In this document: positions 36,461 through 49,779 of the stretch, one piece after another | Layout: every line of letters starts with the position of its first letter | Position numbering within the stretch: position 1 is the stretch's first letter | Assembly: GCA_013397865.1 (NCBI GenBank) | Contig: VZTI01001123.1 | Span: forward strand, 304,994 to 368,993 | DNA from: Struthidea cinerea | Lineage: Eukaryota > Chordata > Aves > Passeriformes > Corcoracidae | DNA: 64,000 nucleotides | Direction of reading: 5' to 3' | Program-made: the position numbers and the translations under genes | The notes under the pieces: generated by a model | Seen by the model: only the letters and a program-made list of their open reading frames with translations | Databases searched by the model: none | Told to the model about the DNA's origin: nothing

Positions 36461-37747
36461 ATAAGACCACATACTTTGTGGGCTGCCTAAAATGATTTTT
36501 ATGTGTTTTTCAGATTGACCCACAAGGTAAATTTCCATGTTTTATGAGGAGATTCTATCCTTACTGTTTTGCTAGCATTATGAACCAGTTTAATGTATTG
36601 CTCTATTTACTATTACTGACTCTTATCAGTACATATGGATGATGTAACCAACACAACTATTTACAAAGTCCTCTTCTTGTATTCTTTCCTACTTTCACTA
36701 GCACTGGTTTCTTAAGTCCTTCCCATACACTTCAAAAGTCATTGAGCATTGTTTGCTCAAAATTAGATCTCTAAGAAGCATACTGGGAATACCCTTCTAG
36801 CATACTAGATTGACATTTTCAATTATTTTCAAACAACTTTTAATAAATGCCTATTACAGTCTCTGTTTTTAATACAGTCCTAAGTCTGGAATGTGTTCCT
36901 TTTATCTGCGCACCAAACTGGACCCAGTCAATACTCGGTTGTTCCTCTTCATTACCCATGCAACCATAAAAATGAAAAGCTCATGTAGATTCTGCAGTAT
37001 CCTAAGTGTGCTTATTGACTACAGGACACAAATGTACCAGATCCAGCTTCACAGGACTTTGGCCAGTCTGCAGGGAGCCACTGTTTTCTGCATTAAAAAC
37101 CAGTAGATCTTAAACTGGCTGATGTGCAATCAAACTGCTTAAATGGCTATTGCCAGTTCCCACACATTTCACTTACGGATGTCATGGTAGCACAGAGAAA
37201 ACCCTAGGGCTGTTTTGGGCAATGCTGGTGAAAACTATCGTCATGATGATGATGATGATAAGCTAGCAGTGCCCTTATCTCTCTCAAAGATCAAATTTCA
37301 TCAGAACACCAAGGTTAGGTTATGAGATCTGTTATCAAAACTATCATAAATGATTTGCTGTAACAACCCTTCTGCAGCTTCACTCAACACCTTACGCCAG
37401 GTACCCAGTTATATATATACTGTGATTATCCTATTTAAATTTACAAATATTGGCATCAAATCAGAATGTTCTGTCCTCTGCTACTCTCTCAGGGTTGGTT
37501 TACAAGAAAATCAGCATTAGCAGGGTAGAAAAGCTTCTTTCAGCTACAGAGTGTGGTATTAATTTCTTCCATTTTGTATGTCCTATGTGATCATATCACT
37601 GTGAGAATTTTTTAGAATTCCTTCCTTTACCCCTACCATGTTCATCAGAAGTTTTTTAAACCAATACTTTCAGCAAGGTTTGGTATGTCACAGTGCTTCT
37701 GCACCAGAGAGAGTGGGAGCCCTGGCACAGAGCTGTGGGTCTATCTT
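36461..37747. other. Unique AT-rich sequence, no gene seen
   Basis: No supported gene. A (GAT)5 run lies at about 37242-37258 and a short TA run at about 37411-37420. Confidence 0.6.
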
Positions 37748-37803
37748 TCACTCACTCACTCACTCACTCACTCACTCACTCACTCACTCACTCCCTCACT
37801 CAC
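37748..37803. repeat. (TCAC)n microsatellite
   Basis: About thirteen TCAC units with one interruption (ctccctcact) near the right end. The ORF crossing it reads as repeated Thr-His-Ser-Leu and is an artefact. Confidence 0.95.
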
Positions 37804-38459
37804 GTCTCTTCCTGCAAGCTCCACTAGCATCAGCTGATTTGATCTCTTAGATCTCCTACCTGTCATAATCTAAGCTTCAGGGCTTCGCTTGATTTGGGTA
37901 AACACCCTGTGATCCAGGTGCTTAGCTAACCTAGTTTACATGAAACTGTACCCCTGCACTGCAGTGAAGGCACAAAGGACCATAGACCTATACATTCTCT
38001 AGTCGTGTGAAAAAAGCCATCAAAAAGAGATGCCAGACTTGCTGTTACTGTGACTGGGCAGAAAATGTCAGCTGTGACAGGAGAACCCCAAAAAACAAGG
38101 GAAGGCATAAGTACAGGTCCTATGTGGCATAAATTAATTCTGTACAAGCCACTTTGCTTATTTCTACTTGTTTCTATTCTTTCGGTGTTTTACTTAATCC
38201 CATTGAGAATTAAGGACAAGCTATGCCTTTAAACCATAGCTTCTGTTGATTCCTCTGAGTCATTGTCTTGAATAACCTTTGAATGGAAAAGTAAGGGCTA
38301 CGTAGCATATCTGATGTGCAGTTCTAGAGAACCATGTTGGAAAAGTGCACAATTTTATGAGTCAATATGCTGATCATTTAACCACAGACACTGTCAAATC
38401 CCATCAAAGATGGATGGTAGATCAAAGAGATGGAGGGTTCAGCAAAGTGAAGGTTAACC

Positions 38460-38880
38460 ACACCTCTAAAATTCTTCAATAATACATTAGTTGCTTTGTT
38501 TAGATTTTCTAGAGGAGATTATTTTACATAAACTCAATTAAAAATACAAAGATAAATTATTGTAAAGATCGTATAAATATTTGAGAAGTTACAAAATAGT
38601 TTTGTGTCATTAGGTTATGTATATTATATTAATAATCCACAGCGATGTTTAAGGCTATTTTTTTCAACAAGAGGCACCAGATTAATTTTAAGATGTAAAA
38701 TAACAGAGTCCACTGTTTCAATTCTATGGTACAGTTGATTAAAATCACACATATGTAATCTAGCTGTACCTCTTCTACACTGAAAAAATGACAGTTATTG
38801 ATAAGAATCCATTAAGTTTTAAGTTTTGTAGAGCATGTGATTTCTTGAGGCTAGTGAATACATTTTTTCCATTGCAAGCT
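38460..38880. other. Candidate AT-rich regulatory block
   Basis: Repeat-free sequence rich in A/T cores (atattaataatccac, cagattaattttaag, ttgattaaaatcac) with one isolated CpG (cacagcgatg). This is similar in style to 58480-59470. Function is a guess from composition only. Confidence 0.2.
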
Positions 38881-40159
38881 GATACTCTGGGATAGTTCAG
38901 GTACAGAGCGTGAGTTCATGGTAACTCTCTGCACATTACCCTGGGTCATGAGGTAGGTATCATGTTTTCATATATGATGCATTTTGGAAGGAGAATATGC
39001 TCTGAACTATGACTTTAACTTGTCAAATTAAAGAAGAGTTTCTTGTAAGAATCCAGGAGAATAAAGCAAAATAAATGGTTGCCATTTTACTAAACAGACC
39101 AAGCTGCCTTTTTTTCAAAGTAATAACTTCCTTTTCTTTCCAAATACCAACCTGATTACAGGATTTTGCAAACTTTGAACAGAACTGAAAATCTAAAGTT
39201 TCCCTTGGGAAAACTTACATGAAAAATTTTAGTGTGTTGAACCAGGGAGGAACATTTCATTTGGAAGCAGTTCGACAATACACTGTGGCCAAACTCTGTG
39301 GCTTTCAGAAAACTATGTTTTAGTTATATGACCCGTCTGCTTCCACACAACAACTATATGGTTGTGTTACATTACCTATTACACACTGTCATCTGACTGG
39401 TCCCTCATGGTGCATCACAGAGGGATTATATCCATTATACATCCCACCAAAATGTCCTGGCAGATGGGAGAGGGTATGTGGCAGCTGAACCACAATTTCC
39501 GTGAAGCATCACAGCAATGTAGAATGTTTTTAATGTTGGATGGAGCAAAAATGTTTCCCATAGGGAATGTAGAAAAAATTCCTTTTGATTAAAAGTGTTT
39601 TGATATTTCCAAATTGAAAGAACTGAGCCAGCCTTCATCCCAACCTCCCAGGCTCAAATTTTCACTTTCATGACAAAATGTTTGCAGAAAGCTAACTCTT
39701 TACATGTTTTAAATAACTTCATCAAATAACAGCTTCTTTATTAAAAATGGTTCAAAGACTGAAAATCCTAGTTCTAGGTAAGAACTCACCTCCCAACACT
39801 CAATCTACATATTTTTTAAAAATTAAGTTGAAATGTGTTAATATAGTTTACTGGCCAGTGTTGACTAATATTTTGGCCCCATTAATGCTGTCCAGTTCAG
39901 CAGTCAGTTTGAAACTGTTTTATTCTGAATTAGTGCTAAATTACAATGCATTTGAACAGCTTCAGTAATATAGATTTTGGCCCAATAAGTATATAGGTTA
40001 ATAGTTATGTGGTGATGTAAAAGCCCAAAGCTATGCTAAATATATATACCAGTGGAATGCTGACATTAAAAATGCATAATCTCTCCCTTTAATGTCAAAA
40101 AACTACGAAAAACTTCATTTTTCCAATCCTCATGAAGATGTGAGAATCACTGACATGAT

Positions 40160-40390
40160 TTACAACCACCACACTAGCCACACTAGAAGATTTTGTTGCA
40201 AGGCATCCATGTGGAGTTTTTTTAAGATCTGCTGGGAAGGGAGAAAGAGTCTTCTTCTTCTGCCACAGCATCTCCAGTCCTGGTCTGGATCACGGTCTGC
40301 ATCAAAGGGTACTGGTCTATAGCCATACCAGTCCTGATGATATGCATCTCCCCAGGGATGGGGGAGCAGCCCTTGCCTCCAGCCTCCCAT
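40160..40390 (-). other. Unidentified 76-codon ORF with protein-like composition
   Basis: The minus-strand peptide is rich in Asp, Arg, Trp and Tyr (HPWGDAYHQDWYGYRP, DADRDPDQDW, CCGRRRR) and looks less like random translation than most ORFs here. The frame is blocked by a stop 15 bases before its first Met (plus-strand cta at 40406-40408). I see no domain, splice acceptor or partner exon. It could be an exon remnant, a retroelement piece or chance. Confidence 0.15.
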
Positions 40391-42562
40391 GATGCCTCTC
40401 CCCAGGCAAAGAGCCTCAGTCTAGAGATGGGACATGTTCAGGCCCTGAATGACCTCCACTCACAAGGCACCTTCACTGGTCAAGAGAGGCTTCATCCAGT
40501 TTTTGGCAGTATGGTTACACTGTGCATAGCTGAAATGGGGAGCTCTTTTGAATTCTGGGTATTTTATTTCATGTCTCACTATAGCAAGCAGCCATGTAAA
40601 TTCCTGCAGGGAATATATGCTAGGCTGACTTGGTCAATATAGCTGGGTTTCAGTTTGCTAAGCCTGACCTGGTGCTGTTTGCTGGCTTGAAACAAAAATG
40701 ATTACGCGCAGAGCCAGCTTGCCAGAAGCAGATCCTGAAGTCGCTTTGCCAAAAAGGCAAAATATCCATTCTTTGAAGCAGCTCAGAACAGTAGAGAAAT
40801 ACAGTGCAAAATCACATCTGTCAATAAAGTGCATGAAGTACAGGGGGAAGCTTTCTGCTGTAGCAATCACCGAGAACTAAATGCATTAAAATCAAGGGTG
40901 CTGGATCAGGTTTGTTCTGTCTATCTCACAACTCTTCTCTAGGAGTTTTCTACAGCAGGATCTCAGCTGACTGCCTCTAGAGCCAGCAGAAAACTTCCAA
41001 CTGGCTTTAACATAAGCTGAATCAGAGCAAAGGGAACATTGCAGCACAGTCAGGAGCCACATGATCATGATCTATGCAGAACTGTACCAGACCATCATAG
41101 CTCCTTTTTTTTTTTTAAAGCAAAAATGAGACATGTCAGAAGTTATCATCTTGCACCATATTAATCACCCATCTAGAGGGCATTAATACTGCAGAGGTAA
41201 ATCTTCTTGTCTGTAGCTGTCTCAACACAGTCAAGCAGAACTGCTATTTATCCTCTCAACCCGTAAGTTCACTCAGATTTAGAAGTGAGCACCCACATCA
41301 TTCTGCACCAAAATTAGAATCAAGACAGAATCATCAGCTAGCCATTCACAAACTTTGTGCATTGTTTTTTACATTCCCTTCAGTACACAAAGATTTCTTA
41401 CGCTAAATTGGTTCTTCCTAATAAGTAAATGGGAAATGTGAGGTATATTTAGTCTCCTTTAAGATTTTTAAAACAACAAGAATTCCTTATTGACAAGAAA
41501 GGAGGCTGCAGAAGCTTATGAATTCCTTGTAAAGGGCCATTATTTTATTTTTACATTATAAAAGCAGGAAAAAAATACAGAGCTGGGCTTTCCTCTGTTA
41601 AAGTAAGCAGGCCTAAGTTTACAAAAAAGGAGATCAACAAGGGCCTTAATCTTTCTCCCCCAGTAATGTTACTTCTTTAAGTGTAATTCTATAAAGCAAT
41701 GAAATGTCTGCTGTGAGAGCATGGACAGTTTATGTAAGACCCCCCTTTCTCCTTCCTGCACAGGTGCACCTTCCTTCCAAAAATCTGGGGTAAGTCTACA
41801 GTGTTGCAGTGTGCATGTGTTTCTCTTGAGCATGTGTGCACACCTGTCCTGACACATGGCCTGTCCTGCAGGGCATGTCACACTGTATACTGCTGATTTC
41901 CATTCATGTCTGACTTTGTGATAAGGACCTGACAGATGAATAAATTAATCTTACATTTCTATTTAAATTACAGTATAGTGCCACTCCTTCACTATTGCAA
42001 AGTGCTTGTTTGGAACAAGATATATACAAAGGATTGATGGAGAATACAAGTGCATTGTGTTAAGATAAAACACTACAAACAAAATGTTCCTAAAATCACT
42101 GGTTGTCAAATTATCATTTTTTAAATAAGACACTGTGATAGGAGCTGGTAAGAGGCAAAGTTTTGCATGACAGTCAAGACCATTCGAAACAGTGCTGCAA
42201 GTGTTTCATGCTTAATGATGAGTACAGAAGAAAGCAGAGAGACACCTCTGTGACAAGCAGACACACAAATCAGTGTGCAAGCTCTTCTACTGGACAGAGC
42301 TGATTGGAGTTTTATGCTCTGAACAATTTTTAGTGCAAGAACAGCAGGTGTAGTTAGAGCATTTTGATAATTCCAAAATTAAGGCTTTAAATTTTACTTC
42401 AGTTTTAGTTTTATTTAATAACACCAAAATTTTTAAAAGAAGGATTGAGTGTAGAATCTCATTCCACAAACAAATCATATATATATTTTCACCTGCCCAG
42501 CTTCATGACAATCTTTGGAGTTGACAGAGAATATTTTTCCTGTTTCTACTGCTGCGTATCAG

Positions 42563-42805
42563 TCACAATCACAGAATGGGTAAGGTTGGGAGGGACCACA
42601 GGTGGTCACATAGTACAACCTCTCTGTGCAATCAGGGTCAGCCTAAAGATTGTTACTCACAGTTGTGTTCAGATGGCTTTTGAATATCTGCAGTGAAGAA
42701 GCCTTCACAGCTTCTCTGGGAAATCTGTTCCAGTGCCCACTCACCCTCAGAGTAAAGAAGTTCTTCTCACATTCAGATGTGTTCCGGTTTCACAAATCCT
42801 GCAGC
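42563..42805 (-). mobile_element. CR1 3'-end fragment with ORF2 C-terminus
   Basis: Plus-strand text starts tcacaatcacagaatgggta (reverse complement of the CR1 terminus). It continues through aggttgggagggaccacagg, aatctgttccagtgcccact and agagtaaagaagttcttctc, which encodes the last ORF2 residues on the minus strand. The subfamily differs from the CR1 at 54408, with another 3' UTR text. Confidence 0.9.
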
Positions 42806-43159
42806 AAACTTAGTGCAAGCTTTGCATCAGTAAAAAGCACCACTAGACAAGCAGTAAGGACAATTTTTTAGGGCTTGAGTGCACATTTTGAGTGAAAAGG
42901 GTGTCAGTGTGGCATAAAAAAGTACCATGCAAAGACACCCAGGGTTGTTGTGAAGGGAGCACGAAGGGTAAGTGAAGAAGGGCTGGAGTAAGTAGAGGAG
43001 GGATGGATTATGAGACAGTGTAGATGCTGAAAAGCTTTAGCAGAGAAATTTTCCAGCTTTTTGCAGCATTCTGTGAGAGCTCTGTGTTTCTCATGAAAGC
43101 TGTGATAAACACTGCTACGGGTCTTTGTAAACTACTTCTTTATCTTTGCACCTGGAGTC
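42806..43159. other. Unique spacer between CR1 and LTR
   Basis: About 350 bases with no recognised feature. Plus strand is purine-rich around 42950-43020. Confidence 0.6.
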
Positions 43160-43373
43160 TGTTGTGCAGTGTTGTTATGGTATACTGAAGAAATATTTTC
43201 AAATGGGAGTTGTATAGCCTCCACCAATCATTCTAGGAGGTGGCTGGTCAAAGAACCAATAACCTCCTGTCATCTTTGGGAACCAAGTTATATAAACCAA
43301 CTTATAATTAATTAAATAGCCACTTTCTTCCTGAACTTGGATTGTGTCGTTACTCGCCGTTCTCGGTACAACA
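43160..43373 (+). mobile_element. Short solo LTR of an endogenous retrovirus
   Basis: About 214 bases with terminal inverted repeat TGTTGT...ACAACA. Inside are two CCAAT boxes (caccaatcat near 43222, gaaccaataa near 43254), a TATA box (gttatataaacc, near 43288-43299) and aattaaata near 43309. A CpG-bearing right end (gtgtcgttactcgccgttct) follows. The order CCAAT, TATA, poly(A)-like signal, right end fixes the plus orientation. No target-site duplication is clear. A shorter start at 43170 (also TGTTGT) is possible. Confidence 0.6.
43288..43299 (+). promoter_or_regulatory. TATA box in short LTR
   Basis: The sequence gttatataaacc lies about 35 bases after the second CCAAT box (gaaccaataa), a typical U3 promoter arrangement. 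Confidence 0.5.
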
Positions 43374-45353
43374 GTGACAAGACAGCCCTGAGGTGTTATG
43401 AGTAGACTTTTCCCAATCCCCAAACCAGTCCATTAAGAGCCAGCTTGGACACTGAGATGTGCAGAAACCCATGTCAGACCCATGGTGACATGAGGAGAGG
43501 ATCCATGGTGATTTAGGGGATGTTAGTAAAGACACTCAAAGACAGATGTTATGTGATGAGAGTGGCAGGAAAGGAGGAGAGACATAGCATCTGCAGAAGC
43601 CTGTGCCTAGGGATCTCTGCATATGTGGGGACATACGGAGCAGGGAGCACAGCAGGAGCCAGGGAAGGCCCCAACAACTGCTTTGCCTGAGAAAAGAATA
43701 AAGAGAAAGGTGCCTCCTCCAGTATGAAAGAAGCTGCAGGGGCTGAGGTACAGTTCCAGGGGTTACAAGTAAAGATAAAAGTAAGACTACAAGCGAAGCA
43801 GAAGATGGAACCCAGATATTATTCAAGTCATGAGCTGCTGTGGCAAAGAAATGGTAGTGACATCAGTAATGGCAGAGGAGATAGGAAAAGCGATAGCATG
43901 AGATCTCTGTGCAGATGGCATGACCCATCACTGTCCTTTGTCCAGTGACAGGGAAACTGCTCCGCCCTAACAGTCAAAAGCCAGAGGAAACATAAGGTGT
44001 GCAAGGTAATCTGGGCAGGAACGTGCATGCAGTCTTCTCCTAATAGCTGCCTATCAGTTAATCCTGCAATTTAGTATGGGGCCCACAAAACTGAGAAGAT
44101 GCTAGTTTTCTGGGTATAAAATATGGTCTTGAAATCTACATGAGAAAATCCTCACCTTAAAAATACATCCATTTCCATGCCATTCTTTTATCTAAAACAA
44201 TAGTGATATTTTCAAGAGATTTAACTTCCTGTAAAAGAAAGATAAAATTAGTCTTAGTAGTTACAGCCCATCACTAAGGCGGTAAGAAAATAGACACAAA
44301 GCCTTGCCAGAACTGTTGGGTGTCTGGGTATTCCGGGCAGGCCCAGAAATACACACGCAAGTGGGTAATGCTCAGACATGTGCGTTACCTCAGTAACAAG
44401 TTACACAGAATTATTATGAAGTCCTGGAGACTTGCCATGTTGAATATGTAAAAACTGAAAAGGCGTATTTTCTCAAAGTTTGTATTTGCATATTTTCAAA
44501 CTTAGGTAAAAGTGTATGCCAGCGAGTATGTGTATGGGTTTGAGATCATCGTCTGCAGTAAGACTGAAAATTTGCTAGGTTGGAAAATACATGTTTCTTT
44601 GTCTTCCTTCCAGCTTTTCACATCATTCTTCGTCTAATAGTCTCCTTCCACCAAAATTCTGCCAGAAAAATTTCCAAATATTTCAGACCAGAATGTCTTC
44701 ACAGCAGTATTTTGCACAGCTCTAGCCAAAATGCACACTCCCCAAGGAAATTCTACACCTTTAACTTCCTTGACCAGTCATCTAAACATGAAGGAGTTAA
44801 CTCTAGACTTCTGTTTCTTAATTCCATTTCAGAGAAAATGTTAATCCTTTAATTATATAGCATGTTCAACTGACAAAATTACTTTCCTCTTGTTGAAAAG
44901 CTCCTTGTTATACTGAAGGCTTTTGATAAAACATGGCAATGCAAAAAAATATAGATTTGCTACTGACATGCTTTTATATAAAAATTCAAAGAAACATGCA
45001 CTATTTTTAAGGAGATTATTATGTAGCCACAGTGGTTTCCCACTATGTATAGCTAACGTCCTCCCTTCCCAGAACCATAAGGCCTCATGGTAAGCAAACT
45101 CTGCTATCAGAGTTGGGGACTTTCAGTCAATGAAATGGGGAATTTTCAATTACATTGAAGGAATTTTGCTTTTTTCCCCTAGTCCACCTCTTTGAAAATT
45201 GTGTTCTTTATCATGATAGTAAGATTATAAGGGGCTTTAGACAGAGGAATAGGTCCCTCTGAGGATCCATGGCTGGAAAGCACATAGCAGACACCATGGC
45301 ATTCAACCTGCTGAAATCGTGCTCTGGGGTTTCAGGAATAGTTCCCTGTGGTC

Positions 45354-45437
45354 GTTTTCTTGGGGTTGTTTTTTGGTTGGTGGGTTTTTGTTTGATTGGT
45401 TTTTTGGGGTTTTTTTGTTTTGTTTTTTTTTTTTTGT
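45354..45437. repeat. GT-rich low-complexity patch ending in poly(T)
   Basis: Runs of G and T (cttggggttgttttttggtt, ttttttggggttttttt) end in a T13 run at about 45423-45435. Together with 14053-14135 it represents a simple-sequence type that reads as AAAC/CCAA-rich on the minus strand. Confidence 0.7.
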
Positions 45438-48400
45438 TCATTACAAAGGGATACAGATAAGAAAAACTGGCAACATGGAACACTCTCTCCAAGTTCAAAA
45501 TGAAGTTACCTGCCCATCATTTCTTAATCCTGTATGCAGGGTAATCAGATCAAACCTCTCCAATCCCAGGATCTTACTGACTCTTGTTCACTAATGTTGT
45601 GTAACCATTTGACATCCATTTATCCTCTTAAACTAAAGAGCCTAGATCTGGGTGGAGCAGCACAAAAATGTAAAGCATAAGAAATATTTATTTGCAACTG
45701 GTCACTTTTCTGAAAGACAGTGGTGAGTTTTCTACTGTGCAGAAACATGTATGTAATCAGTTTCCAGTCTCCTAGCTCTTATCCCATTTTCTAACTGGGG
45801 GAAATTTTATTAAAAATTAGCACTGGGTTAAGCTCCTACTGTCTAATCTTATTACACAGGGCTGATTGTGTTTCACACTAATAAGCTAAGAGGTTAGGAC
45901 ATTAATCTACTGTAAACTAAATGCTCCAATGAAATGTGAGAGAAGAGATGGTAAAGAGCTTGCAGTGCAGCTGACTTGTATTGTGTGGTGTGCTTGTTAA
46001 TGAAGACAAAGTTACAGACCATGCTATCTGTGCTTTAAAACTGCTATTCAAGCTCTTGGGTTTTCCTTCAAAATGTAGGGACTTATCCCTGAGAATACTA
46101 ACAATGTCATTAAAAAATAACACAACTTGCAACATCTTTTTGTTATTTACAAGCTCATGACCTATCAGAGGGACGTCTTGACCAATGACACAGATGGACA
46201 AAGAATAAAGGTGACAGGATAGGGCAAGTTGCATGTGGTTTGGGGCCTTGATTCTTGCAGCATGAATGTCTGCTACTGAGTTATATATCCAACCTGATAC
46301 TGCATTAGGTCTGAATTCACCAGTTACACACTGACGTGCATTGTGCAAACACAAACATTACTTTCCCCTCTGACTCAAAACCAGCACCTTTTATTTCAGG
46401 CTTTTTGAGATGAATAGGTGATTGCCTCATGGGTCAAGAGTGCAGGTAAACTGAGCAGGATCATTAGCATTCAGTTCTTTGTAGACTTGAGAACAACTTA
46501 AAAACTGGGATTAGCCCATCTAGATGTTGCTTGGGACAGTGATGCCAAAATAATGCTGGCAAAGCTCTTTGAGCTCTTTATATTGATGATCACTGCTGGT
46601 GCATAATACTACCATTGATCATCTGAAATTATTTTAATAACTACAAATCTCTATGATATAACGTTGAAGAATAATCATAGGATTTAAATTGGAAGTACAA
46701 TGAGAACAGTCATTTTATAGCTAAGCAGAACAAGTAGTATTGTTCTTAACTTTCTGTGATGTTTAACTCATCAGGAAGATATTTTGTTATCAATACATAG
46801 CTCACCAAAGCAACCTGTGTCATCAACAAAAAAAACCAATTCCTTCCTCCTTATAAATGATGCAGCTAGAGGTATATTGGACATGATTCAGATTGAATGA
46901 GATCACAGAAAAACTTGAAATTAGAATAGTACTTCTTGTTCTTAAAAACAAAAATTCCCCATGTGGATGTTAACTATGGTCCCAAGAAATGGGCCAAAAA
47001 TTAATCTCCAGATGTCACAGCAGTACATTGCATAACTTGGTCCACACCAAATATCCAGAGCCAGAGCTACAGCCCTTTTCATCATATTCCAGAGAGAAAA
47101 GAGAGCTTTAAGCTGATATCCAAGGGGACCTTTCCTGCAGAAAAATAAAGCAGATAAAGTGGAGCTCCTCAGCAATGCATACTTTTCCATCATCTGCTTG
47201 TCATTGTCTTAAAGGGCAGGGAGTTTTTGTGGCAGCTCAGGTTGAGACCACATGCAGAGCAGCCAGGGAAGAGAGCTGTCCTGGAAAAGACAGTCTTCTT
47301 GTGGATGTAGAACAGAGAGGGCAGAAAAAGGCCCTGTGAGGGCAAAGGATTTGTGTAAACTCCTGCCCAGGTGAAGGGTTAGTGGGGGTATAAGCGCAGC
47401 CTTGTCTTCCCCTCTGGCCTTAGTGGCTGAATGAGATCACACTGGTACACACTCAGTACAGTTACTTATGCATTTCAACACTCTCCAAACTAATGCTCAG
47501 GCTGTTTGAAACCTGTTCTGGTGTTTGTCAGTAACATGAACTGAGATAAACAGAAATAAAGAATTCACAACCAGGGAAAAGATCCAATAATGACTTATGA
47601 CTTAAAATCAAATCCACCAAAGCTCACATCAATATCCTTTTAGCATGTCAGTGGAGCACGCACATAGATTTCAATGGTCTTATGTGGTGCTCATTGTATC
47701 TGCCTCCTACTGCCTCATTTTATTGCTTCAAAAGCATGTAAGCCTCTTTTTGCTACATAGGTAAGCAAACCCTGGATGGCATTACCCAGGGTGATGGGAA
47801 AGGAATGACTTAGTGGCTAACCTTACCACTTAGCCTGTGGTACAGAACAAACAAGTTCCAAAGTTAGGGCCTGTCAGTCAGATAGCTGGTGAACAAGCAA
47901 CTCTTAAACTGTAATCCAGACCTCAGAATAACCCTCACTTATACCCTTAAAAGCTCATAAACTCCTGCCGCTGGAGAGCTGCAGTGAGCAGTGCCCCAGT
48001 AGTGGGTGTGTGCGTCCTGCCACCTAGAGGAATCCCAGAAGTTTCCCGATGGCTGGAAAATCCATGGTCCTGGAATTTCTTCCCCCCAAAGGGCACCTCA
48101 GCAGCTGGTAAAAAGAGTGGCCGCTTCTACCACTGCCAGCCTCAGACTCCCAGGGGACTGTGAACTGCTGAGCAGAAGCTTTCCAGGCACAAAAGAATTT
48201 CTAACCTCAACAGCGGTGCCAGGAAATAGACTCTAATCCCAGGCAATTAAGTTTACAAGAAATACGCAGCCCATGGGGGGATGTTTAAGTGTGGCCAGCA
48301 AGTTTTGTGCGGAGATTGGTTAATGCTCCTCCTTACCCCAGTACCTGAGAGATCCACAATGCAAAAGGAGCTACATACCTTCTAAATCTGGACACCAGGC

Positions 48401-49547
48401 TGAACACATCTGCCATTTTTCTGTGCCCCGCTAGACTAAACTGGCTGTTCACAAAATATAAGAAAAACAGAATTGTTTTCACAAGGTACCTAGACAGGTT
48501 TCTGGGAAGGAACCCCAGCTCCTAGCTCATGTTTGGCAGGAGTGATACAAAAAGCTGGATAGAGAAGCTGGGGTGTAGATTTCCCATTAGTTAATAGGGC
48601 CATTAGCTTGAGGGCCTCTGCAGTATTTTCCTGACATGCACCCAGATCTACATGTAAATCTGCCATGGTAGAAAACATGTCAGGGCCTCCTCCCTCCTAG
48701 TTAGCAAGTGGTGACAAGAAACCATCTATCACCGCTTGCAGAAAGCAGAACCTCTAAAGAATGGGTGTGCTCATATGCAATCACAATGGTCAGCTGTAAT
48801 TCATTGCTGGATGTGCCAGCTGCATGTGTGCTAAAATGCCAGCTGACACCTGGCATGTCAAGTGCAGAGGTGTTTCAAATGGGACAACCAGGTGCCACCT
48901 GGCAATGATACTGCAAGCCAGAGTGGGAAGTGGGTGGTGTTTGGCTGTGTGGGCTGTGACAGGACACAACCACAGGCCTGAAACAGTGAGGGAACTCAGG
49001 AAGGCGATGGGGGTCTGGAGCTAGAGCTATGCAGGCATGGAGACTGGGCATGAGGATTTAGGGAAGCTGGGCTGGGGCAGGGTTGAGCTATAACAGAGGG
49101 CAATGGGAGAAGACTAAGGAAAACAGAGCAAAAAACTAACTCATGGACAGGGTGAGGGAAAGCCCTTCTCAGGGAGCCTCCCTTCCCACAACAGCTCATT
49201 CCACTGGCCACTCCAACCTCCAGAAGACTGGGGAATTGCAGCATCTGCTGCTGAACCTTCTTTGCTGGCAAACCTGCTGGGGAGAGGATGAGCGGTGTGA
49301 AGCCAAAGGGAAACTCACAGCTGTGAGAGGGGTGCATGTTTGCTTCAGACACCACAGCATTCCCCACATCTTCTTGTCCCATCATTCCTCTTCTCTGCTA
49401 GATTCATCTTACTTCAGCATGGTCTCCATACAGGGAGAACAATCTACGACTGCCATCAGTTACTTCATTAGCAAAATTGGCAGTGGTTTTCAAGCACTTA
49501 GGGACACAAGCTTTTTAACTAGAAGGAGCTTCTCAGCTTCATTACAG

Positions 49548-49591
49548 AGTGCCATGGTCTGCTGTTATAGTTGTCCCAAATGTCTACAAAG
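49548..49591 (+). other. Short exon-like segment
   Basis: It is preceded by cagcttcattacag (3' splice-like) and followed by ctacaaag|gtaagc (good 5' splice site). The 44 bases lie in a 150-codon ORF (49143-49595) that shows no domain. Probably chance; otherwise a micro-exon of a non-coding transcript. Confidence 0.12.
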
Positions 49592-49779
49592 GTAAGCATC
49601 TGATTTCTCAACACCCAAAGCACATTTCAAGTTTTGAAGCAGAAGGTGAAGCTAATTTTGAATTAGTCTTAAGTAACATAGAGGAGCTATTTCACCTAAG
49701 AAGAGGACTCAGGCCACCAACTAGCAGCAGCTGTCACATTTAGGTTTGACGCCTAGAAAATGAATTTGAAAGAAGTAAT

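Larger units (their letters stand above)
37804..42562. other. Unique AT-rich sequence, no confident gene
   Basis: About 4.8 kb. It contains a very AT-rich block at 38460-38880 that may be regulatory, a T-run at 41105-41116, and a small ORF at 40160-40390 described separately. No interspersed repeat recognised. Confidence 0.55.
43374..49779. other. Unique sequence, no confident gene
   Basis: About 6.4 kb with only short, overlapping ORFs. The part 43400-44000 is purine-rich, and 48950-49350 is more GC-rich than average with overlapping ORFs on both strands (129 and 150 codons), which argues for composition rather than coding. A short exon-like segment at 49548-49591 is listed separately. Confidence 0.5.

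Noticed and set aside
37741..37803. Regular repeats that might look like a CRISPR-type array
   Set aside because: The unit is four bases (TCAC) without spacers; it is a microsatellite.
46670..46720. Possible CR1 terminus (aatcataggatttaaattgg)
   Set aside because: One short phrase only, and no CR1 body follows.
48950..49600. Overlapping 129- and 150-codon ORFs on opposite strands as a gene
   Set aside because: Both arise from a GC-richer, stop-poor patch. Neither has domains, and their overlap argues for composition.
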